64,000 bases of DNA from Alnus glutinosa (Eukaryota; Streptophyta; Magnoliopsida; Fagales; Betulaceae): assembly GCF_958979055.1 (NCBI RefSeq), contig NC_084889.1:3798761-3862760 (forward strand). Direction: 5' to 3'. Shown one piece after another: positions 25,701 to 36,565 of the stretch. The translations under genes were made by a program, and so were the position numbers. Below the pieces are notes generated by a model. That model was not told the DNA's origin. It worked only from the letters and a program-made list of their open reading frames with translations, and did no database searches. Numbering within the stretch: position 1 is the first letter of the stretch; every line of letters begins with the position of its first letter.

Positions 25701-28500
25701 TAGACATGTGCAAGGCGAGTGTGCTTCAGTTAAGCAACTAAAACAGAATTGTAGACCACAGGCACATTCAACCTCATAAAACTCATCATCTTTAATACGA
25801 ATAGCATTTCCACAGTGGGGAACACTTGGGCACCACTTAACCCTTTTATTATCTTCAATATATGATTCTAAAAGAAAGCGATCAAATTTCTCTGACAGGT
25901 TAGGATCCCTTTCACTGACTAGACTTCTGATTTTCGCTTCATCACAAATAGCATAGCAGTTGTATTCCATGCACCTAATACGCCTACTCTGACCCTCATT
26001 TATCTTCACAATAAAATGCTCTGTCCAACCTAGGCACAAAGAAACTGATCAGTTACAATATTTCCAACCATTGGAGAGCAAAGTTATATTGAGCCACACG
26101 ATATAGACAAATATAACAAGAGGGAACATCCTATATGAAAACAAAGCTTCCGACCATGGGTGCTGTAAGAACCTCATTTTGGCTTCCAATAAAATCATTG
26201 TACACAATATCAGTTATAAGCAGGGCTTTAAAGTTCCTAGTTTTCTCCTGTAAGTAGGGATTTAATGCAGTTTTATGAGTTCCTCCCTTTTTTTTTCTAC
26301 TTTTGCAAGGCAAGAGGACATGTGATCGTGCAGCTGAATAAGAAATCTCAGTTTGGTTATCCATGCCAAATCCAACAATCAATTTTTTTTTTTTACATAT
26401 TTATAATGAAACGTCAGGTCATGAAAGAAAAAACTAATTAAATGAAGTGTTCGTGTTGTGATAATTAAGAGCCACTATCTCTTTATTCAGGATCCGTCAT
26501 TTAATTTAGTAGCAGCAAATCTTTGCTTTGGCAAACAAAAATTCAATGAATTTAAAACGTGGATCCCAAGAGCACTTTTAGAAGCATCATCTTGAACCAA
26601 TTTGGTATAGTTTAGACAGTTTAACACAAAATTATGGTTAAAACTAAGCCGACATCGGCCGTCCACTTGCAAGCGAAAGTTTTTTTTTTCGCACAACCCC
26701 GCCATCCGCTTGCCTTCGATTCAGCTGCTCAGGGAGGGGGGAAGGACCTCATCTCTTCCCTCCTCTTTTCCTCCTCCTTTCTCTATGAATATTTTTGCTT
26801 TTGTTGCTTTTAGCCTAAAGGTTTCTCTAGCCCTTTTCACCTCTCATGAGGTTTTATCTGTCATTTCGTACGACTTATCTCGCCCGGCTATGAAACCTCA
26901 GGGTCTTGGCTTCTCCACCACGTTGGTTTCTTCCTCCTCCATGTTTGCCGGTTTCTCCCCCGCGTTGGTGACTAGTTTCAAAGCTCTTAAATTTAGTTTT
27001 TTCAAAGCCAGATCTACTTTCCTCCGTTGGTCCCGGCATCCCACGTGCCACTCCACCGCTCTCACCAGCGATCCAGCTTCCCAACACTAGCTCGTCTTCT
27101 TCCGCCATCCACGCACCAAAGCATGGACCTCTTGCACCGGCGCGTAGATCTTACGTGTCAGAGCTATCCCCCCTACCAGTCCCTATTGTTGCAATGTTTT
27201 GGATTTTTTTGCTGCTTTTATGTTATTTTATCTTACTTGGGTTATTGTCTCCTTTTAGGGGAGACTCTTTGTATTTGAATTTGTGTTAGTGCATCTCTTT
27301 TCTGCAGTTTCATGTTCAGACTTTAACAGTGCTTTTACCGCTTCAGCCTCTTTCGGGTGGTTGTTGTCGTTCCTAAGTGGGGGTACATATAGGCTTGTCT
27401 TAAAAGCTTATGTGTGCGGTCCCTTAAGAGAACCATGTCATTTGTTTAACCCATGTTCTACCATTTTTAATTATTTTAGAACTGTTTTAGTTTATTTTGA
27501 GTTTATTGTTAGGGAGCTCACCCCTTTTTCGTTTATAGGATCGTTCACTTCTTCTTTCTTTTGGATCTAAGAGACAAAAGTTGGGAAAAAATGAACAGAT
27601 TATCTGATATTGTTTTGGCCAACCCCAAGAAACGAGTAATTTAGTTTTTGTTGAGTTGAATCTAAAGCTGAGAAAATTCACTCAAATAATGCTGTGATTT
27701 AGAAAAGAAGAAAATGCCTAAAACAAGACTCACAATTGTTGCAAAAGTAGTGACCGCAGTCCATCTTTGTCACCTCACTTGCAGACACTTCCTCCATGCA
27801 AATAATGCACATAACTGTCGAAGAAAGCTCCGAGGAAAGATTGTCATCATGCTCCGAAACTGTCACACCCGCTTCTTCATATAACTTATCTTTCCCCTTC
27901 TCTACAAGAACCGCAATCACCTTGTCAACATCCCAGCGATAATGAATGAGTAGGGTTCGCGCAAGGTGTTCCTTCAATGAAAGCAAATCCATTATCCTGC
28001 GCAAGTCCTCTCTCTGAACAAATCAATACCAACATATTTTTTTGTTATAATTCATAACAAAAAGCATTAAAAAAAAAAAATTAAGCAACACGCGCTTACA
28101 ATCACAGTAGAAACAATACCTGTGCAGCCAAAAGAGATTCTTTTGTGATTACCTGCAATGGGAATAAGAGACCCATCATATTCCACTTAATTTCTTCGCT
28201 GTTCTCTTAACAAAAACCAAAACTTGCTAGTTGATATTTAGAAAAATAATGGTTTTGATAAAAATTCTCTCTTTTTTCTTTTTTCTTTTTTTTTTTCCCC
28301 CTTCCGCAGCCAAACAAGGACTAAAAGAAAAACCTTTTGAAGTGCTCGCATTCAATTACCTCGCTGGACGGAACCTTGGTAAAGGGCAAAGGCACCTCGG
28401 TCTCAATCTCTTGTAACCCATACGAAGCGTCTCGATCATCGTCGTCGTCGCAGTGATCGTGGTACCAGAATTCGTCGCCGCTGCTAAAATAGTCCTCCAT
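22757..28500 (-). CDS. ARI1: RBR E3 ubiquitin-protein ligase, Ariadne (ARI1/ARI2-like), complete, 6 exons
   Basis: Exons are 28500-28360, 28152-28120, 28013-27734, 26029-25549, 23516-22974 and 22883-22757 (minus). All are GT-AG, phases agree, and the product is 534 residues. I chose the ATG at 28500 (MEDYFSSGDE) rather than the upstream in-frame ATG at 28539, because ARI1 starts MDDYFSAEEE. Acidic N-terminus, then a UBA-like region (RRIMDLLSLKEHLARTLLIHYRWDVD), RING1 from C127 (CIICMEE...CGHYFCNNC), IBR (WCPSVPHCGNAIR...CACGLQFCFSC) and RING2 (CPKCHKLVQKDGGCNLV) with catalytic Cys at about 300. The Ariadne C-terminal domain follows (RYIHYHNLFKAHTDSFK, RSRRVLSYSYPFAYYMF). Family knowledge: RBR ligases take ubiquitin from E2 onto the RING2 Cys before transferring it to a substrate. 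Closest to ARI1 or ARI2; which one is uncertain. It ends shortly after SICWETEA, a shorter tail than Arabidopsis ARI1. Confidence 0.94.
26690..27580. other. Unclassified, higher-GC insertion-like block in ARI intron 3
   Basis: Intron 3 (27733-26030) is long, and this part has a base composition unlike the rest: C/T-rich start after a T tract at about 26680, then text rich in TTTTGTTGC and GGGGAGACTC. Open frames here (for example 26710-27090 plus) have no recognisable domain. It may be a retroposed or LINE-leader fragment. No clear target duplication is seen, so this is a compositional observation only. Confidence 0.3.
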
Positions 28501-28559
28501 AGCCGATACCCACGAGTATTGCATACACAGCTCGATCAACGATTTCCCATATAAATGGT

Positions 28560-30440
28560 GAGGACTGAGGGCAGTTTAGAAAGTAAAGTGACGGGTGGGT
28601 GAATGGTTTGACCAACGCTACTGGCTTGTCTTGCGGACACCGCAGAGGATAATCAGCTTTCTTTTATAGGTTTAGGCTTCTGAAGTCAAATAATTTGTGT
28701 TGTACTATGAAACAAACACACGTCAAAAGTCCGTACTATTGGAGTCTAACTCGTCGCCGTCCCCCTTTTCTTTTGACAAGAATGCGACACGTCGAATCAG
28801 AAACTAGATCTACGGTTAATAATGCGCCGTGAATGCAACGAGAGCTATCCACCATCTTTCGCTCTGAGGGGGGCCAACTCGGCCTTTCCACGAGGTTGAG
28901 CCAGGAGTCGACCTCGTCAGTGCCGTTGATGGTGGCGTGATCAGATCTTGACCCTTAATTTTGTGATTAGAGTCACGTAGTCACTAAAAAAAATTATGAA
29001 CCGTATAATTTTTTTACAATTTGCTAACATGTAATTAAAGTTACTTTAACCTCTAAAAAAATTTAACACGGTCTAGTTACATTCTAGATACGAAATGTTT
29101 TTTTTTTTTTTTTTTTTGCAAATTATAAAAGAATAATAAGTTTAAAATTTTTCTATTGGATAAGTGATAAGCCTTTAGTTTTATCTTGAACTTCAAAGTT
29201 ACAAGAAGATTGATATTTATCAACATCATTATCTTGGTTTGTTTTAAAATATATATATATATTGCAAAAGGATAAATAAAAAGCTTGTTAATTATTAGAT
29301 GGATTGTCCCTAATGGATAACTCAATTGGTTGGAGATTATATTTCATGAAGCAAAAGTCAATAATTTAAATTTTTTTCACTTTCTTATGTGAACATGTAA
29401 AGGAAAAAAAAAAAATTATTAGATAGATTAAAACAAGGGTTCAAATGAGCCCACCTTGCAAGTGGAGAATCGCCTACCAACACGCTGAGATTGATTGATT
29501 GATTGATTGATTGCTCCCAAAGGGGGGGGGAGAAGGTTGGCAGGCTGGGAGCTATCATTCCAAAGTGATGCATACGTGCAAGGTGGACTTAAGGATAAGA
29601 GGTTGTGTGTGTTTTTCTTTTTTCAACCAAATTGAAAAAGATTTATATGAAAAAAAAAAAAAAAAAAAATAGAAAAGAGAGTAAGCTCTCTAACAACAAA
29701 CCCAAATAAAAATACAATACAGAACATAAAAACAATAAATAGAAAATGTTGGACAAAAAGTCAAAAAAAATAAGCTGCACAATACAGCTTCTGAAGCAAA
29801 CGAAGATATTGACACGTACATGTGAATATTAGAGTTAAAGTTGTTTAGGAATCGTATTCTTGTAATTTATTTAAAGAGTTAAAGCTTTAATAAAATGAGG
29901 AAGAGATCGAAGTTATATTTTGTCAAACTTTTAACGTTTGTAATTGGGAGGCTTTAGGTTTCTTGAACCATCCTGACTTAAAGGAAGCCATAATTTATAG
30001 AATTATCCTACCATCACATCAGACAATCATATAATTTGAGTTTAATTTGGTGAAATGAAGGATCCAAATGCATTTGAAAGACCCGATTCGATCAACCTCA
30101 ACAATTTGTACAGAGGGAAAGACTAAAGAGTAAACACAACTTCATTAGAAGGAGATATCAATGCACCCAATATTTTTAAAGGATCTGATTGCATTACTTG
30201 GTCAGAGAAGCGTTAAGCGACTGTCTTAGAATATCTTAAATGTGCAAAGCACTCCTAAGCAAAACAAAATTGAATGACCAAAAGCACTCCTAAATATAGC
30301 ACAGTGAAGAGGCATTCAGCTTGATGAGGTGACATAATATTTCACTCCTTAAACTCCTGCATAAAATTGACAGAAAATTTCCCAACACAATCGTGTGTCA
30401 AGCTGTCAATGGTCTCTCAACAATGATGTCACCCTTCTGA
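28560..30440. other. Intergenic between ARI promoter and MATE 3' end
   Basis: No gene seen. The first ~300 bases upstream of 28500 are the ARI promoter side. A GATT microsatellite lies at about 29491-29514, and long A/T tracts at 29100-29118 and 29650-29670. The part next to 30448 is probably MATE 3' UTR. Confidence 0.5.
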
Positions 30441-30447
30441 ATAAAGA

Positions 30448-33265
30448 TCAGTCCTCTCCAGTTGACCCTCCTCCCCATTTCTTCACACGGGTCTCTGCTT
30501 GTTCAGCCTGCAGATTTGATTTATAGAGACAATTATTTCTTCCAGTTTCAACAATGAAGAACTTCAGGCTTCAAAAATGAAACAGAGAATGGATAAGAGT
30601 AAAGATAACTAACCTCTCTCCTCCAGTTGGTTATTGAAGTGACCACTATCAAGATTAAGGTTTGCAAACAAATGCCTCCAATCATTCCTGACCAAATACC
30701 CTGCAAGTTGGAAGTAGTAAAATCAAATGAATCAATAAAGAAAGAAAAAAGATGGTACGTTGATGTACCAAGAAAGTCCAAGAGAATAGTTCTAATATCT
30801 CACTTCAGCTCCAAAACCAAATGTGAATCCGAGGAGTATGCCGGCAGGCAATCCAACAATGTAGTAGCACCCGATGTTGATATATGCGACAATAGCTTGC
30901 CATCCGGCTCCAACAGCCACACCTTTACCAACAGGGAATAACATTATGTTTGTGTTTATGTTTATGTTTGTCAGGCTGCAATATTATTTGTTGTTGTACT
31001 TACCAGATAGGACTGGTTGAAGGCTGTTTAGAAGCACTGTGATTCCTAGCAAGACAGCAAGTTTGGTAGTTTCCACGGCAACGGCTTCACTGCTGGTGAA
31101 AAGGTAAGGGAAATAATCCCTTGTTGCAAACACTACGCTCATGCAAACAACTCCTATGGCAACGGATGTGACTGAAACGACAATCACTGCAAATTTTGCA
31201 GTCTTAAAATTGCCGGCTCCAAGTTCATTCGATACCCTCACACTGTTGGAACAGCAATGGTAAGTAAGTTCATACAATTCTCTTTATTTTTGCTTACTGA
31301 GAAGTGAGAAGGAAAGAGGAAAATACAAGGAAATTGTAATCCTCCAACTATATGGGGTTTGAATAGTCATTGTAGGATTCCAATTTGTATACCATCTTGA
31401 TTGACTAGGAATTTGTACATATCATGTAAGCAACAAGTAAAGAGCAGAGCTTGCAGGGAAGATTACCTTATTGCAGCATTGAACCCAAGGGCAATCATCG
31501 CATCCCATCCTTGTATGTTCATACTGCAAAAGTATGGAAAGGACAAATGAGGAGAGTTTATGAAATTGAAATATTCTGTAATCCATCCAAAACGGTGATG
31601 AAGAAGCAGCATACCAAATAGAGATGGCGTCAACTGGAATCAGAGGATTCTGAAGACGGCCTGTTATCACCACCAGTATCATCAAGTACCAAAACTCTAA
31701 GCTGAAATTCAATTGACAGGCAAAACTCAGTATCACCTGACACAATACGAGTAACCCAAGTAAAAAGGAGGACAGAAACACACACCATAACATCACAGCA
31801 GAAGCCAATGAAAGCTTCACAAAGCCCCACAAGTCTGCAAATGCGAGCCATGAGAATCCAGCCCACGCACCGTCGGACTTAGTAATGAAAATGTAGAGCA
31901 ATTGAGTAATAACAATGAGCCACCACGATATGTTCAAGGTGATTGCCGCTCCAGTTAAGCCCCACCCAAGCTTCAATATCAGAAACCAGCTAAAGAATGT
32001 GTGTATCACAAGGACCACAGCCGATATCCAAGCCATGACTAAGACTTTCCTCTGTGCTTGTAGGAACTTTTGGATTGGAAAATTGAGCGCGTACGCGAAC
32101 AGTTGTGGAAGCATCCAAAGAGCAAATTTGCCTGCAGCGGAGTGTCCAGTTCTTTTAATTATTTTAACTTAATAAAATTAATGGAATTACTATGTCTATT
32201 TTTTTATTATTGTGTTGAGTATATAAGATTATAAAAATAAGAGCAATAAACACTGACCAGCGGCCTCAGATATCTCATCGGTCTCCCCAATGGCCTCAAG
32301 GATGGGAGGGGACCAAACATAGATAGGAACCAAAAGACAAGCTGTAGTCAATAAAATGACCCACGATCTCTGCATGTACACCCCCAACATCCTGATGCTA
32401 CCCGCACCGTATGCTTGCCCACAAAGCGTCTCCAATGCACTTCCCATTCCCAACTGATTTCACCCAAAAATTCCAAAACAAAAAAGAGACAGAATATTAT
32501 GAGTCATGGCATCATTGAAAACTCATTAACTATGAGTAGTTATGACATTGTGAGACTCTACAAATTTGATGTACTTCAGGGTAAATACTTGGGGTTACTG
32601 TACAGAGCTTTTTTTTTTTTTTTTTTTTTTGACATTTATAAATTCACGAGATAGCCTACATTTCATGGAAATGAGTGCTATATAAATTACTACATAATAA
32701 TCTATATTTTAATGACTAATATTACGGCTACTTCAATTTATTAAAAAAAATGTAGTAAAATTATAGCACCTCAGCAGCTGTATATTGGGGAAGGAAAAAG
32801 TTAGGTTGTGCACAACTCTCACCTAAGTGAATGGTTCCACCCATGTGAATAGGTTGCGTACAAGTTTGTACACAACCTGTCGTGCAAGAACAAACCCCAT
32901 TGCGGAATTTATACTTTCACTTTGTATTTGTCGGGACTTTGGACTTTTGTCCAGCCAACGAGACAGCTTTTAAGACTATATTTTTATATATATAAATAAA
33001 GACAGCTTTTAAGACTATATTTTTATATATATAAATAAAGACAGCTTTTAAGACTGTTTGAAAAGGCTTTTTACATTGGTTAGTTTGTGTACGAAAAAAG
33101 AAGACAATTTAAAATCTCTTTAGGCTTAGTTTGTTAATGCATTTTTGGGTTTTTTTTTCTGATGTAAGTTGTAACATAAAATAAAATTATAGTTTTGAAT
33201 GTTTTAAAGTAATTAGTAAGATGGACTAATCCGAGTAGATTTAAATTCCTTTTTTTCTTTTAAAA

Positions 33266-33316
<51 letters not shown>

Positions 33317-33798
33317 ATATCAGAATAGGAATTCATTCTTAAGTACATTAGGTGGGAAGGCAACAGTAGAAGTTCCACGAATCCACCCCCAGTTTCACTT
33401 TCTCTTTTCATTTTAGTTATCCACCCGATTCTTTAATTTGTGTTATTTTCCAAAGGTATATATTCATTCATGCAAAACGAACTGAAACAAGATTGGTGCT
33501 AATTTGATAGCTAAGAAAAATTAAACAAACGACTAAAAATTACCATGACTCCGAAGGCAAGCCCGGCAATGACAGAGTTCTCAACAGACACGGCGGCGAG
33601 CTCGAGCTCCCCAACGAAACCCGCAAATGTCTGAGTGAGCGCACCCAGCGAGTACTGACATATCGAGGTGAAGATAGCCGGGCCGGCAAGCTTCCAAAGC
33701 CTCTTCGACTCATGCCCGAACTCCTTAACATAGCTCACCGGCTTTTCGTCCTCATGGTTGCTATGGTTATTCGTGAGAAGGGGAGTCTCTACGCCCAT
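30448..33798 (-). CDS. DETOXIFICATION (DTX) MATE efflux transporter, complete, 9 exons
   Basis: Exons are 33798-33544, 32453-32258, 32131-31786, 31701-31615, 31523-31467, 31242-31004, 30922-30804, 30700-30614 and 30507-30448 (minus). All are GT-AG with consistent phase; product 481 residues, normal for the family. The N-terminus is [20 protein letters not shown], then [20 protein letters not shown] and about twelve hydrophobic segments. Signature blocks: [87 protein letters not shown] and GIWSGMIGG. The end is [11 protein letters not shown]. Family knowledge: proton-coupled antiporters moving flavonoids, alkaloids or other organic compounds into the vacuole or out of the cell. It resembles the DTX29/DTX33-DTX35 group. 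Substrate cannot be read from sequence. Intron 1 holds a 39 bp tandem repeat and a GA microsatellite. Confidence 0.94.
32962..33056. repeat. 39 bp tandem repeat (2.4 copies) in MATE intron 1
   Basis: The unit starting GACAGCTTTTAAGACTATAT occurs at 32962, 33001 and 33040 (partial). The first two copies are identical, so the duplication is recent. Confidence 0.9.
33268..33313. repeat. (GA)n microsatellite in MATE intron 1
   Basis: An uninterrupted AG/GA run of about 23 dinucleotides. Likely length-variable. Confidence 0.95.
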
Positions 33799-34760
33799 GG
33801 CTTTGCTTCAACAACCACACACCCACTGCCGCTAGTGCTACAACTACGGCCATGGCTCTCTATCTTATAAGTAAATATCCGAGGATTAGAGCTTTGGATT
33901 AGTTAACGATCTGTGGTTCGTTGTCTAACCAGGTAGGTATGGAAACTCCACTGGTCGTGTTTGAAAGGTTGTTCTTGTTTAATTGTTTACCCCCCTTTCA
34001 AGGTGTGGTCTGAACCCAGGGAGACCCGGGGAGATTTTTTTTAGCCACGTGTAGGTGCCACAAAGATCGTCACGGCCCACACGTAAGTTGTCTTAGCTGG
34101 GACCCACAACCGCATCCTCCAAATTGTCTTTTTGTGTGTGGTAAAACACACAGCACAGTACAGCACGGTGACGGTTGTGCCGTGAGCGTGTGGCTGTGAA
34201 CACTCGGGCATCGGAGGAAAGCAAGTAGCACGTAGGAAATAGAGCAGGGTTTTACAAAGGGTTTAGCTCCTTCATTTTGGGGGCTGAGTCGGCTGACCAG
34301 TCCACAGGATTGTTGCAGATGACCAAATTGTTAGGTAGCTAAAAATTATTAATGTCCCAAAACAAGTGTGCAATTGTTAGGTAGCTAAAAATCATTAATG
34401 TCCCAAAACAAAATGTTCATTGTCATTGTTTATTGTCCCACCTCCTTTCGTTTAGGTTAAATCTAAGTTTAAATTAATAAAATAAATTTAATCATTTAAT
34501 CAATACTTTAATACTCCATTTCGTGTGTGTGCTCAAATTCTCTCCCTTTTAATAGATGAGGCTTAATACGTAAAATGTTTAATTGAAATAACGGTAAATT
34601 GCGGAGTCAATATTCGAACTTAGGACTTTTAGCTCTGATACCTATTAAATCATCTTTAATTTCTATAAAATTGTATTTCTTTTCTAAAACCATAAACTAT
34701 TTTCGAGTTTAAGCTTTTATCCTTCTTGTGCATATTATCTCTCAATTCATTGTTTGTTGC

Positions 34761-35540
34761 TAGGCTTGGCAATTCGTGCATTCGGGTCGGGTTCGTGTCA
34801 ACCCTATTACATAAACGAGTTCGACACGAACTCGACCCGATTACTAATCGGGTTGTGACACGTGACCCGATAAACACGGCTAATAATCGTGTTACTCGTT
34901 GACCCGACCCGACACCAATTTCACATGTTTCAAGTTTCAACCATCAATTTTAGTTTTTACCTTCATGTCTTCAATTGCCGGTTTCTTTCTTTGATATTTC
35001 TTTTCTTTTTTCATTTTCCACTCGGTTCGTAATTGATCAATACTGGTGCAGACCATGCCTTGAGTAGCACTAGCATCCACAATATCAAAGGAGCAAACAA
35101 AGTTTCGATCGTGAGGCTGGGGGTTTTTAACGAGAAAAGAAGGCGTGCACGACAAAGGCATAGTCATTCGAGAAGAGGCTCTGGCTGGGACTCCAAAAAT
35201 GTCGGTGTCTTCTATGGCCACTCCGCAGTTGCAGAGCTCCGGAATGCTCTCCAGCGAGCAGTTTCTCCATCTCTTCAACCGCTTCACATTCTTCGCTTCC
35301 CAGCCCGAAATGCTCTCCAGCGGACCATGCTCTCAAGGCATACTAATTCGACGACCGACTGCCTTTTTTTTTTTTTTTTTTTTTAAACATAACCGGGTCA
35401 AAATCGTGTCTGTCGAGTCAACCCGCCAAACACGATTCTAATCGGGTTGACCCGATTATGACCCGAACCCGATTACAATAGACCCTAACCCTATTTTTCC
35501 ATGTCGAGTTCGCGGGTCGTGTAAAAAATTGTCAACCCTA
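34761..35540. mobile_element. hAT-like non-autonomous element with captured gene fragment
   Basis: The ends TAGGCTTGGCAATT and AATTGTCAACCCTA form an imperfect terminal inverted repeat. Inside each end is a GC-richer block of repeated CGGGTCGGGTT / AACCCGACCCG motifs, also in inverted relation, as in widespread plant hAT-type MITEs. The flanks TTTGTTGC and AACTGTTGC suggest a decayed 8 bp target duplication. The core (about 35030-35345) is unrelated sequence with exon-like composition (see next entry). It has no transposase. Confidence 0.65.
35199..35310 (+). pseudogene. Captured host-gene 5' exon fragment inside the hAT-like element
   Basis: From an ATG at 35199 the plus strand reads MSVSSMATPQLQSSG then SSEQFLHLFNRFTFFASQPE. 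I recall a small conserved plant protein of unknown function that begins with an S/T/P-rich stretch and LLHLFDRFSFLTSQPDVKKR, and this matches its start. After SQPE the match ends and the text becomes element sequence. About 100 bases before the ATG look like the same gene's leader. Identity is from memory, so moderate confidence; the exon-like nature is clearer than the name. Confidence 0.5.
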
Positions 35541-36565
35541 AACTGTTGCCATCAAAATTCACCTCTAGCCTACAGAGCTCGCTAAAAAATGCTATTGGAG
35601 CTTGTTGAAATCGCTTACAGGTTGAAGGAGCTCCCCAAAATCTCCCACTGATGTCCGTTGGAAGTCACCGGCCATTGTTTGATGTCTCCGATTTACCTAT
35701 AGTCAAAATATATTTATAGCAAAATCATTTATAGCATTACTCTTTCTAAAGACGAATCTAAGTTTAATTAAAAATTGTGTCCAAAATAAAGGAAAAAAAC
35801 AAATTATGCTTCTTCTGGCAAAAAGAAAAAAGATAGCTTTGTATTGTTTCGGTCGTTCATCAGCCGCTTTGAATGATAGATCCAACATCCAAGGCTGTGT
35901 GGGGCTGAGTTGAGTTCTTGATTGTTGGAGTTTGACTGGATAAGATCGAGTAAGAGAAACAACACAAGGCTCAAGCCTTTGAAGGTCGAGGCAAACTGAG
36001 ATTTCATTAGCTATTAAATTTCATAAGTTTCCCTTTTGAATCAAATTAAATGATAAATATTAAAAGCCTGCAGGCTCCACTTTGGGAAGCTGAAATTGCA
36101 ACGACATGAATATGGTACAAAATTAATATTACAAAATATTATATATATATATATATATATTTTATTATTTTATTTTCGTTGGAGGATATTACTTCACTCA
36201 ATGAGTCATATTATTGTCTATCTATCTATGCCTTCTTTTCTTCTTTTTAGTGTCGTGGATGCATGAAAGACGGGTGAAAGCTGAAAATTCAGTTGCACTT
36301 GTTTTGAAAGATGGGTGAGCAGATAAGTGGCAAAAGGGAGATTATTCAAAGTGGGCGATGGGTAAAACCGTAAAAGTGCTTGCTGCTACCCGCCCAACTT
36401 GAAAATTTAGCTTGGGTTTGACCTAGAAAGGTAGGTTCCTAATCATTTTATATCCAAAATAACAACACATGATCATTTTAAATTAGAGTTAAACTATATG
36501 TGTACAGTGTACTCTCTCTAATTATTATCTTTTCTCTAATGTCTATATAATGTTTCAATTTTAAC

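Larger units (their letters stand above)
33815..36560. other. Intergenic with MATE promoter, 52 bp direct repeat and hAT-like element
   Basis: The first few hundred bases are the MATE promoter side. At 34336-34410 an approximately 53 bp segment with TTGTTAGGTAGCTAAAAAT is directly repeated. The hAT-like element at 34761-35540 is listed separately. The rest (35540-36560) is AT-rich with a TA microsatellite at about 36141-36160, and no gene is seen. Confidence 0.55.

Noticed and set aside
28501-28539. Upstream in-frame ATG for the ARI gene (MIELCMQYSWVSA)
   Set aside because: Family members start with the acidic MDDYF/MEDYF motif, which corresponds to the ATG at 28500.
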